Origin: CAYLNK01 sp964384675
Lineage (GTDB): Bacteria; Acidobacteriota; Thermoanaerobaculia; UBA5066
Length of the DNA: 12,860 nucleotides
Direction: 5' to 3'
Assembly (NCBI GenBank): GCA_964384675.1
Contig: CAYLNK010000188.1
Span: 1-12,860, forward strand
Shown here: positions 6,056 to 12,851 of the stretch, piece after piece
Position numbering within the stretch: position 1 is the stretch's first letter
How the letters are laid out: each line of letters begins with the position of its first letter
The notes under the pieces: generated by a model
Seen by the model: only the letters and a program-made list of their open reading frames with translations
What the model was told of the DNA's origin: nothing
The model's database searches: none
Translations under genes and position numbers: made by a program

Positions 6056-7816
6056 GTGAGACGGAGCTTCCTCCCGCTCCTGGCGGGGGCCGTGTCGGGT
6101 CTGGTCCTCGCCCTGGGCGCCGCGATCATCGTGAGAGCTGCCGTCGAGCGGCAGGCCGAGGAGCGGCTGCGCCTCGACCTGGACCGGCTCGCCGCCGACG
6201 CCGTCGCGCTGCCGGCCGGGGCGTCCCGGCACGACTTCGTGCGCGTGGTGGCGCGCTGGCTGAACGCACGCTGCACGTGGATCGCGACCGACGGCCGCGT
6301 CGAGGCCGACTCGGATGTCGCGCCGGACCGGATCGGCTCGGTGGAGAGCCATGCGAACCGGCCGGAGGTCGTCGCGGCCCGGCGGTCGGGAACCGGTGAG
6401 GACCGCCGTACGTCCGCGACGGTCGGCGAGCGGTTCGTCTACGTGGCGCACCGGCTGGACGGGCCGGGCGCGGGCGGGTTCCTGCGAGTGGCCCTTCCCG
6501 AGGTGGAGCTGTCGCGGATGACGGCCCCGTACCGCTGGAACCTCGTCTTCCTGGGCGTTTTCGGAGGGCTCCTCGCGGGCGGCGCGGTCGTGGCCGTGGG
6601 CCGGCGCCGGGACCGGGACCTGGCGCTGGTCTCGGAAGCGATGGACACGGTGGCGAGGGGAGGGACGGCCTCCGGCCTCCCGCTGGCCGCGGACCTGGAG
6701 CGGATCCGCGAGCGGCTCTCCGACGTGGCCCGCCGGGCGGCCGCCGCCGAGCGGGGCGACCAGGGGATCCGGCTGCTGTCGCGGATCGTCTTCGAGGAGC
6801 TGCCGGAGGCTCTGCTGGTGGTCGACCCGTCCCTCCGGCTCCTGGACGCGAACCCGGCGGCGGCGCGGCTCTTCGGCGCCTCCACGGCGGTCCCCGCGCT
6901 CCTCGTCGACCTGGTGCGGAGCCCGGGCGTTCACGCCGCGTTCGAGCAGGCGCTCCGCGAGGAGCACGGCGTCTCGACCTCCGTGACGGTGCTGTCGGAC
7001 GAGGGCGCCGACAGGATCCTGGAGGTGACCGTGCGGCCCGTCCCGGGGCCCCGCGCCGGCGGTCTCGCGGCGGCGGTGGGGCTGATCCGTGACGTGACCG
7101 ATCGGGAGAAGGCGGAAGCGATGCGGCGCCAGTTCGTGGCGGACGTCTCGCACGAGCTCCGGACGCCGATCGCCGGGGTGCGGGCCGCCGCCGAGACCGC
7201 GGCGCAGGAGGACGGCGTCGGCCCGGAGCTGGCGCAGCTCCTCGCCATCGTCGACCGGCAGGCGCGGCAGATGGAGGACCTCGTCTCGGACCTCACCGAC
7301 CTCTCCCAGATCGAGATCGGCGCCGTCACGCTCTCGATCGAGCGGCACCCGGTCCGCGCGATCCTCGGGGACGTGATGCGCGACCTCGCCCCGGCCGCGA
7401 GCCGGCGCGGCGTCACGGTCGTGCTGGAGGCCCCCGCCGACGCGACGGTCGACGGCGACCCGCGCCGGCTCGCCCAGGTGTTCCGCAACCTCCTCGACAA
7501 CGCCATCAAGTTCTCGCCGGACGGCGCCACCGTCATCGTCTCGGCCCGGACCGGCTTCCGCGGCGAGGCGATCGTCGCGGTGCGGGACCAGGGGCGCGGG
7601 ATCCCGCGGTCGGACCACCAGAAGGTCTTCCAGCGCTTCTACCGGGTCGATCCCTCGCGAGCCAAGACGGTGCCCGGCACGGGCCTCGGCCTGGCGATCG
7701 TGAAGCACCTGCTGATCCTGCACGGCGGGACGATCCAGGTGGACTCCGAGCTCGGCCGCGGGTCGACGTTCACGGTCACCCTTCCGCGGAAGCTCGCCGA
7801 AAACCCCGGAGCGTGA
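6056..7816 (+). CDS. phoR: Sensor histidine kinase, PhoR-like
   Basis: Membrane sensor kinase, 586 aa from the GTG at 6056, partner of the PhoB just upstream. Helix 1 is at about 6-27. An extracytoplasmic sensor region of about 130 residues follows, then helix 2 at about 162-182 and a short charged linker. A PAS domain lies at about 240-350 (ELPEALLVVDPSLRLLDANP to GLIRDVTDREKAE). The HisKA domain has H366 in FVADVSHELRTPIAG. The ATPase domain has the N-box FRNLLDNAIKFSPDG (N482), G1 VRDQGRGI, the F-box VFQRFYRVD and G2 GTGLGLAIVKH. All catalytic boxes are present. E. coli PhoR has only a minimal periplasmic part, whereas this one has a full extracytoplasmic domain, so it may sense a ligand directly. 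The last 41 bp overlap the end of the opposite-strand kinase gene. Confidence 0.92.
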   Translation: MRRSFLPLLAGAVSGLVLALGAAIIVRAAVERQAEERLRLDLDRLAADAVALPAGASRHDFVRVVARWLNARCTWIATDGRVEADSDVAPDRIGSVESHANRPEVVAARRSGTGEDRRTSATVGERFVYVAHRLDGPGAGGFLRVALPEVELSRMTAPYRWNLVFLGVFGGLLAGGAVVAVGRRRDRDLALVSEAMDTVARGGTASGLPLAADLERIRERLSDVARRAAAAERGDQGIRLLSRIVFEELPEALLVVDPSLRLLDANPAAARLFGASTAVPALLVDLVRSPGVHAAFEQALREEHGVSTSVTVLSDEGADRILEVTVRPVPGPRAGGLAAAVGLIRDVTDREKAEAMRRQFVADVSHELRTPIAGVRAAAETAAQEDGVGPELAQLLAIVDRQARQMEDLVSDLTDLSQIEIGAVTLSIERHPVRAILGDVMRDLAPAASRRGVTVVLEAPADATVDGDPRRLAQVFRNLLDNAIKFSPDGATVIVSARTGFRGEAIVAVRDQGRGIPRSDHQKVFQRFYRVDPSRAKTVPGTGLGLAIVKHLLILHGGTIQVDSELGRGSTFTVTLPRKLAENPGA

Positions 7817-9119
7817 GGATCCGCCACACCTTGGCGACGAGCGCCTCGTAGGCGAGGGGCTTGGCGATCACGTCGGTGGCGCCGGCCTGGAACGCGAACG
7901 CGATCCGGCCGCGGTCCACCGTCGCCGACATCAGGACGACCGGCAGCTCGGCGAAGCGGGGCATCCCCTTGATGATCCGGGTCGCGTCGAAGCCGTCCAC
8001 ACGGGGCATCGTGATGTCCATCAGCACCAGGTCGACGTGCCGGCTCATCAGCGCCTCCAGCGCCTCCTCGCCGCTCGACGCGACCGTGGTCGCGCAGCCG
8101 CTGTGGGCGAGGCAGGAGGACGCGAACGAGGCGACGAGCGAGTCGTCGTCCACGACGAGGACGGAGGGGGTCACGAGGACCGCCTGGGTCGGACGCTCCA
8201 GGCGCTGGGTCTCGGCGGCCGGCACCGGCACGGGCTCGGTGTCTCGGGGCGCGTCCTCCGGCGACGGCTCGGCGAGGCCGAGCCGGTCGAGCTCCACCTC
8301 GAGCTGCGCGGCGCTCGGGAAGCGCTCGTCGGGGGACTTGGCCAGGCACCGGAGCACGATCGCCGAGAGCTCGTACGACACGCCGGCCTCGACGAGGAGG
8401 TCGACCGGGACCGGGTCGTGCACGTGCATGAGGCAGAGGCGCATCGGTGAGTCGTGCTGGAACGGCGGGAACCCGGTGAGGAGCTCGAACGCGATGACGC
8501 CGATCGAGTAGACGTCGCTGCGCGGGTCGACGGCCTCGCCGAGGGCCTGCTCGGGGGAGAGGTAGAGCGGCGTCCCGATGACGAGCCGCTCCTGGGTGAT
8601 CTGGCCCCCGACCTCGCGGCGGGCCAGGCCGAAGTCGAGCACCGCGACGGCGCCGTCGTCGTCGACCATGACGTTCTCGGGCTTCAGGTCGCGGTGCACC
8701 ACCCCGAGCTCGTGCGCCGCGTGGATGCCGAGCGCGATCTGGCGCAGGAGCGGGACCGCGCGCGCCGCCGGGTAGCGGCCCTGGGCCACGAGACGGCGCC
8801 GCAGGTCGCGCCCCGGGACGAGCTCCATGGTGACGTAGTAGTACGGGCCCGCCTTCCCGAACTCGTAGACGGTCGCCACGTTCGGGTGCTTCACCTTGCG
8901 GTTGAGCGTGATCTCCCTCTTGAAGCGGGCGACGCGCTCGGCGTCGTCGTCCCCCGGGAACGCGGGGAGCGCCGACAGGATCTTCAGGGCGACGCGCTGA
9001 TCGAGGTCGGTGTCGAGGGCCGAGAAGACGGCGCTCATCCCGCCCTTCCCGATCGGGGTCAGCTCCCGGTACCGGGGGAGGAGGGGCGCGAGCTCGTCGC
9101 CGAGGGCTCCCAGCTTCAT
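7776..9119 (-). CDS. Ser/Thr protein kinase with C-terminal receiver domain
   Basis: Hybrid signalling protein, 447 aa, no membrane helix, so cytoplasmic. Hanks-type kinase domain at about 17-280: glycine loop IGKGGMSAVF (23-32), K46 in VALKIL, E69, catalytic loop HRDLKPEN (142-149), DFG (162-164), GTPLYLSPE (182-190, with SPE for the usual APE) and SDVYSIGVIAFELLTG. All catalytic residues are present. A proline- and glutamate-rich linker (about 285-315) leads to a receiver domain (318-438) with D324-D326, D368 in LVLMDITMPRVDG, S398 or T400, and K420. The ATG is joined to the preceding regulator gene through TGATG. An in-frame extension upstream would overlap that regulator and was not used. 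Substrates are unknown. The pairing suggests cross-talk between Ser/Thr and His-Asp phosphorylation next to PhoBR. Confidence 0.93.
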   Translation of the reverse strand: MKLGALGDELAPLLPRYRELTPIGKGGMSAVFSALDTDLDQRVALKILSALPAFPGDDDAERVARFKREITLNRKVKHPNVATVYEFGKAGPYYYVTMELVPGRDLRRRLVAQGRYPAARAVPLLRQIALGIHAAHELGVVHRDLKPENVMVDDDGAVAVLDFGLARREVGGQITQERLVIGTPLYLSPEQALGEAVDPRSDVYSIGVIAFELLTGFPPFQHDSPMRLCLMHVHDPVPVDLLVEAGVSYELSAIVLRCLAKSPDERFPSAAQLEVELDRLGLAEPSPEDAPRDTEPVPVPAAETQRLERPTQAVLVTPSVLVVDDDSLVASFASSCLAHSGCATTVASSGEEALEALMSRHVDLVLMDITMPRVDGFDATRIIKGMPRFAELPVVLMSATVDRGRIAFAFQAGATDVIAKPLAYEALVAKVWRILTLRGFRRASAEG

Positions 9120-9487
9120 CAGCGTCGTCCGAGGATCGCGCTGACCTGGGCCGCGAGAGTCTCCGGGTCGAACGGCTTGGTGAGGACCCCGGCGGCACCG
9201 AGGCCCTGGAGGCGCTCGACCTCGCTGGTCATCGCCTTGGCGGTCAGGAAGATCACCGGGATCGAGCTGGTCGACGGGTCGGCCTGCAGGCGGGCCAGCG
9301 TCCCGGCGCCGTCCAGCGACGGCATCATCATGTCGAGGAGGATCGCGTCGGGGCGCCATTCGCGGGCCCGGGCGATCCCCTCCGCCCCGCTCGCGGCCTC
9401 GGTCACCTCCATGCCTCCGAGGACCGAGAGGCTCATCCGGGCGATCATCCGGATGTCCGGCTCGTCGTCGATCAGCAGGATCCTCAC
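9119..9487 (-). CDS. Single-domain response regulator (CheY-like)
   Basis: Stand-alone receiver of 122 aa with no output domain. Conserved residues are all present: D7/D8 in LLIDDEPDIR, phospho-acceptor D52 in ILLDMMMPSLDG, T82 in IFLTAKA and K104 in LTKPFDPE. The start is GTG at 9487, with GGAG 4 nt upstream. The stop overlaps the ATG of the kinase/receiver gene by one base (TGATG), so the two are almost certainly co-translated and probably act in one pathway, as phospho-donor/acceptor or as kinase regulator. Its upstream DNA is interrupted 12 bp before the start codon by a palindromic mobile element, so its promoter is either inside that element or beyond it. Confidence 0.9.
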   Translation of the reverse strand: MRILLIDDEPDIRMIARMSLSVLGGMEVTEAASGAEGIARAREWRPDAILLDMMMPSLDGAGTLARLQADPSTSSIPVIFLTAKAMTSEVERLQGLGAAGVLTKPFDPETLAAQVSAILGRR

Positions 9488-9491
9488 GCCG

Positions 9492-9495
9492 CTCC
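9492..9495 (-). promoter_or_regulatory. Ribosome binding site of the CheY-like gene
   Basis: On the minus strand GGAG stands 4 nt before the GTG at 9487. It lies between the start codon and the mobile element end at 9500, so it survived the insertion. Confidence 0.55.
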
Positions 9496-9499
9496 GATT

Positions 9500-9521
9500 C
9501 TAGTGGCGTGTTAGCGAGGAA
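9500..9521 (+). repeat. Left terminal inverted repeat of element 2
   Basis: 22 nt that pair with 9649-9670, with 19 matches. The CTAG is at 9500-9503. Confidence 0.8.
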
Positions 9522-9648
9522 GGCGAAGCGGAGGCGACGGCGATCGGCGCCGAGAGCCAGGCGCGCAGACCGAGGGCTGAAGTGGGCTCTTCGCCGAGCG
9601 TCTGCGCAACGCCGCTATCGGCGTCGAGGGCCGAGCAGGCGCTTCGGA

Positions 9649-9670
9649 TTCTTCGCTGACACACCACTAG
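9649..9670 (-). repeat. Right terminal inverted repeat of element 2
   Basis: Partner of 9500-9521. It ends in CTAG at 9667-9670, followed by unrelated intergenic DNA. Confidence 0.8.
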
Positions 9671-9705
9671 TGCCGGGGCTTCTCACCCGGCCGGGGCGGG
9701 GCGGT

Positions 9706-9735
9706 GTGAAGCCCGCGTGAAGCCTTTGGTATCCT
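9706..9735 (+). promoter_or_regulatory. Pho-box-like direct repeat with a possible -10 element
   Basis: GTGAAGCC occurs at 9706-9713 and again at 9717-9724, an exact direct repeat with 11-bp period. PhoB and PhoP bind direct repeats with this spacing. Read on the minus strand the units are GCTTCAC-4-GCTTCAC, close to the TTCAC core of actinobacterial PhoP boxes. TATCCT at 9730-9735 could be a -10 hexamer, though the 5-nt gap is shorter than in E. coli Pho promoters. The genes downstream are phoU-like and pit, and a PhoB is encoded in the same window, so PhoB control is plausible. It could also act on the divergent CheY-like gene. Confidence 0.45.
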
Positions 9736-9755
9736 CGCGCCGCCCAGCCGGCAGC

Positions 9756-9760
9756 GGAGG
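9756..9760 (+). promoter_or_regulatory. Ribosome binding site that decides the phoU-like start
   Basis: GGAGG, 4 nt before the GTG at 9765, a near-perfect Shine-Dalgarno. It rules against the upstream in-frame GTG at 9717, which lies inside the Pho-box-like repeat. Confidence 0.75.
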
Positions 9761-9764
9761 ATTC

Positions 9765-10388
9765 GTGCTCAAGCTGTTCCCCCAGGAGGAGACCTTTCTC
9801 CCCCAGTTCACGCGAGCCGCCGAGGTGATGCTCGCGGCGGCGCGCGACCTGGCGGCCCTCGTCACCGACTTCACGGACGTCGAGCTGAAGGTCGCGAGGA
9901 TCAAGCACCTCGAGCACGAGGGCGACCAGGTCGCCCACCAGACCCTGGCGCTCCTCTCGCGGACCTGGATCACGCCCATCGACCGGGAGGACATCCACAC
10001 CCTGGTCAGCACGCTCGACGACGTGCTCGACCTGATCGACGCCGCGGCGGCCCGGCTCGTCCTCTTCAAGATCGACCGCCCGACGCAGGAGATGAAGCAG
10101 ATCGTCGAGCTCGTCGTGCAGTCGGTGGAGGCGATCCGCCGCGCGGTGCCGCTGCTGGGCGACCTGAAGAACAGCCCGGCGATCCTGGTGGCGTGCGTGG
10201 AGATCAACCGGCTGGAGAACGAGGTCGACGTCGTGACCCGCATCGCGATCGGGGGCCTGTTCGAGAACGAGAAGGACCCGATCCGGCTGATGAAGTGGAA
10301 GGAGATCTACGAGGTCCTCGAGGAGACGGCCGACCGCTGCGAGGACGTCGCCAACGTGCTCGAGCAGATCGTCATCAAGTCCTCGTAG
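9765..10388 (+). CDS. PhoU-like DUF47 protein, partner of PiT transporter
   Basis: All-helical cytoplasmic protein of 207 aa, the usual size for the DUF47 (PhoU-related, 'TIGR00153') family. It begins MLKLFPQEETFLPQF, typical of the group. Acidic metal-binding-type motifs stand in the two halves: HLEHEGDQVAHQT (48-60) and, near the C-terminus, EVLEETADRCEDVAN (183-197). These resemble the E-x3-D clusters with which PhoU binds metal ions. DUF47 genes are very often found directly before pit genes, as here (6 bp between stop and start), and are thought to modulate the transporter. No transmembrane segment is seen. This is the only PhoU relative in the window; it is not next to pstB, so it probably serves Pit and not Pst. 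Confidence 0.93.
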   Translation: MLKLFPQEETFLPQFTRAAEVMLAAARDLAALVTDFTDVELKVARIKHLEHEGDQVAHQTLALLSRTWITPIDREDIHTLVSTLDDVLDLIDAAAARLVLFKIDRPTQEMKQIVELVVQSVEAIRRAVPLLGDLKNSPAILVACVEINRLENEVDVVTRIAIGGLFENEKDPIRLMKWKEIYEVLEETADRCEDVANVLEQIVIKSS

Positions 10389-10394
10389 CCGCGT

Positions 10395-11375
10395 ATGGCC
10401 TTCGTCCTCTTCGTCGTCGTCGTCGCGCTCGTCTTCGACTACATCAACGGCTTCCACGACGCGGCGAACTCGATCGCCACGGTCGTCGGCACTCGGGTCC
10501 TCACCCCCAAGGCCGCCGTCGTCTGGGCCGCCTTCTTCAACTTCGTGGCGGCGTTCGCGCTCGAGACCCGCGTCGCCAAGACGATCGGCAAGGACATCGT
10601 CGATCCGAGGATCGTCGACCCGAAGCTCATCCTCGCCAGCCTGATCGGCGCGATCGTCTGGAACCTCCTGACGTGGTGGGGCGGCCTGCCGTCGTCGTCG
10701 TCTCACGCCCTCATCGGCGGCTTCGCCGGCGCCGCCGTGGCGAAGGCGGGCTTCGGGGTCCTGGTCCCGCACGGACTCGTCCGGACCGCCGTCTTCATCG
10801 TCCTCTCGCCGCTCATCGGGATGGTGCTCGGCTTCGCGCTCTTCGTCCTCGTGGCCTGGGTCTTCCGGAGGGCGCGCCCGGAGCCTCTCGACAAGGGGTT
10901 CCGGCGCGTGCAGCTCGTCTCGGCGGCGGCGTTCTCCTTCGGGCACGGGATGAACGACGCCCAGAAGACGATGGGGATCATCGCCGTCCTCCTCTTCTCG
11001 GCGGGCTACCTGCCGTCGCTCGACATCCCGTTCTGGATCGTCCTGATCTGCCATGCCGCGATCGGCCTGGGCACGCTGTCCGGAGGCTGGCGCATCGTGC
11101 GGACGATGGGCATGCGGATCACGACCTTGAAGCCGATCGGGGGCTCGTGCGCGGAGTTCGCCGGGGCCGCCACGCTGATCGGCGCGTCGGTGGCGGGGAT
11201 CCCGGTCTCGACCACCCACACGATCACCGGCGCGATCATGGGTGTGGGCTCGGTGAGGCGGCTCTCGGCGGTCCGCTGGGGAGTCGCGCGGAACATCGTC
11301 ATGGCCTGGATCCTGACGATCCCCGCGTCGGCCCTGGTGGCCGCGATCGCCTGGGAGCTGGTCTCGGTGTTCTGA
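10395..11375 (+). CDS. pit: PiT-family inorganic phosphate permease
   Basis: Low-affinity phosphate (metal-phosphate) symporter, 326 aa, with about ten hydrophobic segments. The internally duplicated family signatures are present in both halves: GFHDAANSIATVVGTR (19-34) with GLPSSSSHALIGG (97-109), and GHGMNDAQKTMGI (183-195) with GIPVSTTHTITGAIMGVG (268-285). The length fits the shorter bacterial PiT forms without a large central loop. It starts 6 bp after the DUF47 stop with no clear ribosome binding site of its own, so translation is probably coupled. It lets the cell take up phosphate when it is plentiful, complementing the Pst system in the same locus. The neighbouring gene is convergent, with only 15 bp between the stops. 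Confidence 0.95.
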   Translation: MAFVLFVVVVALVFDYINGFHDAANSIATVVGTRVLTPKAAVVWAAFFNFVAAFALETRVAKTIGKDIVDPRIVDPKLILASLIGAIVWNLLTWWGGLPSSSSHALIGGFAGAAVAKAGFGVLVPHGLVRTAVFIVLSPLIGMVLGFALFVLVAWVFRRARPEPLDKGFRRVQLVSAAAFSFGHGMNDAQKTMGIIAVLLFSAGYLPSLDIPFWIVLICHAAIGLGTLSGGWRIVRTMGMRITTLKPIGGSCAEFAGAATLIGASVAGIPVSTTHTITGAIMGVGSVRRLSAVRWGVARNIVMAWILTIPASALVAAIAWELVSVF

Positions 11376-11390
11376 GCCCGGCCGGGGGGG

Positions 11391-11924
11391 CTACTCGGAG
11401 GAGCCCTTCTTCCCGGACTTGATCGTGTGCCTCACGCGGCCGAGCGTGACGTTCAGCGGGTTGTTCCGGTGGAGGAACGGGAGCACCGGCTGCTTGCGCA
11501 CGCCCAGAGTCTCGCGGAGCTTCAGCAGCATCTGGTTGCGCGGCTCGACCGCGAGCCCGCGGTCGATGGCGTCGACGGCCTTCCGGCGGGACCGCGCGGC
11601 CGCCCAGACCCGGCCCATGTTGGCGTACAGCTCGACGTTGAAGAACTCGCGCTCCAGGGCCGCCTGGCAGAACTCCGCGGCCTCCTTGGCCCGGCCGGTG
11701 TGCATCGCGAGGCAGAGCCCGTAATAGGACAGCGCCAGCGGCGGGAAGGCTCCCTGCTTGTCGCGCGAGATTCGGCGATGCGCCTCGGCGAGGAGGATCA
11801 GCCCTTTCTCGAACTGGTCGGCGCGGCCGGCCACGATCCCGGCACGGATGAAGTCCGCCGGATCGTCCGAGCCGCACTCGGCCAGGACCGAGGCCGAATC
11901 GAGCGTGTCGTGGGCGGCCGGCAT
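11391..11924 (-). CDS. Small TPR-repeat protein
   Basis: Soluble protein of 177 aa with about three tetratricopeptide-type helical pairs: roughly 25-58 (ADQFEKGLILLAEAHRR), 64-97 (LALSYYGLCLAMHTGRAKEAAEFCQAAL) and 98-131 (VELYANMGRVWAAARSRRKAVDAIDRGL..EP). The C-terminal tail is basic and carries RKQPVLPFLHRNNPLN..LGR, a short motif that also ends some other bacterial TPR proteins. TPR folds bind proteins, so an adaptor role is likely; the partner is unknown. No signal peptide or membrane helix is seen. The ATG lies 6 bp after the stop of the chemoreceptor-like gene, so the two probably share a transcript. No link to phosphate is visible. Confidence 0.8.
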   Translation of the reverse strand: MPAAHDTLDSASVLAECGSDDPADFIRAGIVAGRADQFEKGLILLAEAHRRISRDKQGAFPPLALSYYGLCLAMHTGRAKEAAEFCQAALEREFFNVELYANMGRVWAAARSRRKAVDAIDRGLAVEPRNQMLLKLRETLGVRKQPVLPFLHRNNPLNVTLGRVRHTIKSGKKGSSE

Positions 11925-11930
11925 GCGGCT

Positions 11931-12851
11931 TCAGTGTGGTCGGCCGGGAGCACCGCTGTCAAGGCGCTCGAACGTCTGGACGACGGCCTCGAGCCGCTCG
12001 AGGAGCGGCGCGAGCGGCGGCGCGGCCGGAGGGCGCGAAACGTGGGACTGCGCCTTCTCGATCGACTCGACCAGCCGTGTCGCCAGGTCCGCGGCCCGCT
12101 CCGCCTCGGCCGCCTGCCTCGCCACCTCGCCCTGGGCCCGGCGCAGGGTGTCCCTCAGACGCTGGGACTCCACCCGGGCCTCGTCGGCCGCCGACTCCAG
12201 GAGGCGCGTGTGCTCCTCGCCTTCGCGGGCCGCGGCCTCGAACGCGTCGAGCTGGGCCGCGAGGGACCTGGCCTTCTCCTGCGCGCGCCGCCACCGATCC
12301 AGGGAGGGGGCGACGGCGCCCTCGGCCGCCGCCGAGCGTTCCGCCAGGTCGATCGAGGCGTCGCGGGCTCCTCGGGCCGCTTCCGCCGAACGCTGGGTGA
12401 GGGCCCCCAGCTCGCCGCCGGCGCGCCGGAGCTCGGCATAGACGTTCCGCAGCTCGCGCTCCGCCTCCTGGAAGACGGCCCCTTCCGGGCCGGGACGGGC
12501 CGCGAGCACGGCGACGTTGAGCGCCAGCAGGTTCACCCGGTCCGCCAGGCCCGACAGGATGGCGTGAAACGTGTCGAGGGGCGCGGCGAGGATCTCCGCC
12601 CGCGCCAGGGCGGCCGTCAGGGCTCCCGCCGCCTCGCCGCGCCGGGAGTCGGCACGCGAGACGGCGAGGAGGTCGGCTCCCAGGCGGCGAAGCTCCTCGA
12701 TGAGCTCGTCCAGCGACGCCGTGGACGCATCCACGCGGAGCGGCGCGGGGGGGGCCGGCAGACCCGCGAACGGCTCGCCCCCGCCGCCGGTCTCGGCGGG
12801 GGAGCTGGCGAGCCCGGCGAGGAGCGGCTCGAGGCTCCGGGCGAGCGTCAT
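11931..12851 (-). CDS. Soluble coiled-coil protein with methyl-accepting-chemotaxis-like hairpin tip
   Basis: 306 aa from the ATG at 12851. The frame stays open to the right edge and no ribosome site is visible in the 9 nt before the ATG, so the true start may lie outside. After a proline-rich N-terminus, almost the whole protein (45-270) is Ala/Glu/Arg-rich coiled coil. Residues 93-141 (FHAILSGLADRVNLLALNVAVLAARPGPEG..FQEAERELRNV) follow the pattern of the chemoreceptor signalling tip, in which INLLALNAAIEAARAGE contacts CheA and CheW. Here Q is lost before the NLLALN, and E becomes L in the AxEAAR part, so the tip is diverged. No membrane helix or HAMP domain is seen in the visible part. 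It could be a cytoplasmic receptor, a decoy or a structural relative. The TPR gene follows after 6 bp. Confidence 0.7.
   Translation of the reverse strand: MTLARSLEPLLAGLASSPAETGGGGEPFAGLPAPPAPLRVDASTASLDELIEELRRLGADLLAVSRADSRRGEAAGALTAALARAEILAAPLDTFHAILSGLADRVNLLALNVAVLAARPGPEGAVFQEAERELRNVYAELRRAGGELGALTQRSAEAARGARDASIDLAERSAAAEGAVAPSLDRWRRAQEKARSLAAQLDAFEAAAREGEEHTRLLESAADEARVESQRLRDTLRRAQGEVARQAAEAERAADLATRLVESIEKAQSHVSRPPAAPPLAPLLERLEAVVQTFERLDSGAPGRPH

Larger units (their letters stand above)
9500..9670. mobile_element. Palindromic non-autonomous element (MITE-like) upstream of the CheY-like gene
   Basis: A 171-bp gene-free element that begins and ends with CTAG. The terminal inverted repeats are 22 bp with 3 mismatches (left CTAGTGGCGTGTTAGCG; right, inverted, CTAGTGGTGTGTCAGCG). 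GAAGCG recurs at the same depth from each end, and GCGCAGAC (9563-9570) faces GTCTGCGC (9600-9607), each exactly 63 bp from its end, so the element folds back nearly end to end. The termini share the core CTAGnGGCnTGTnnG with the element at 4176-4458. CTAG borders suit IS630-type insertion (TA duplicated within CTAG) or a 4-bp duplication. It encodes no transposase. It lies between divergently read genes, 12 bp from the CheY-like start codon. Confidence 0.78.

Noticed and set aside
9120..9359. Longer N-terminus for the kinase/receiver gene
   Set aside because: The extension is Arg/Pro/Gly-rich antifamily sequence that fully overlaps the CheY-like gene in another frame; the ATG at 9119 begins a normal kinase N-terminus.
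9717..9764. GTG at 9717 as the start of the phoU-like gene
   Set aside because: It lacks a ribosome site, lies in the Pho-box-like repeat and adds residues foreign to DUF47; the GTG at 9765 has GGAGG at ideal spacing.
11376..11390. Possible terminator between pit and the TPR gene
   Set aside because: CCCGGCCGGG is a small palindrome without loop or T-run and the gap is only 15 bp, so no intrinsic terminator can be claimed.
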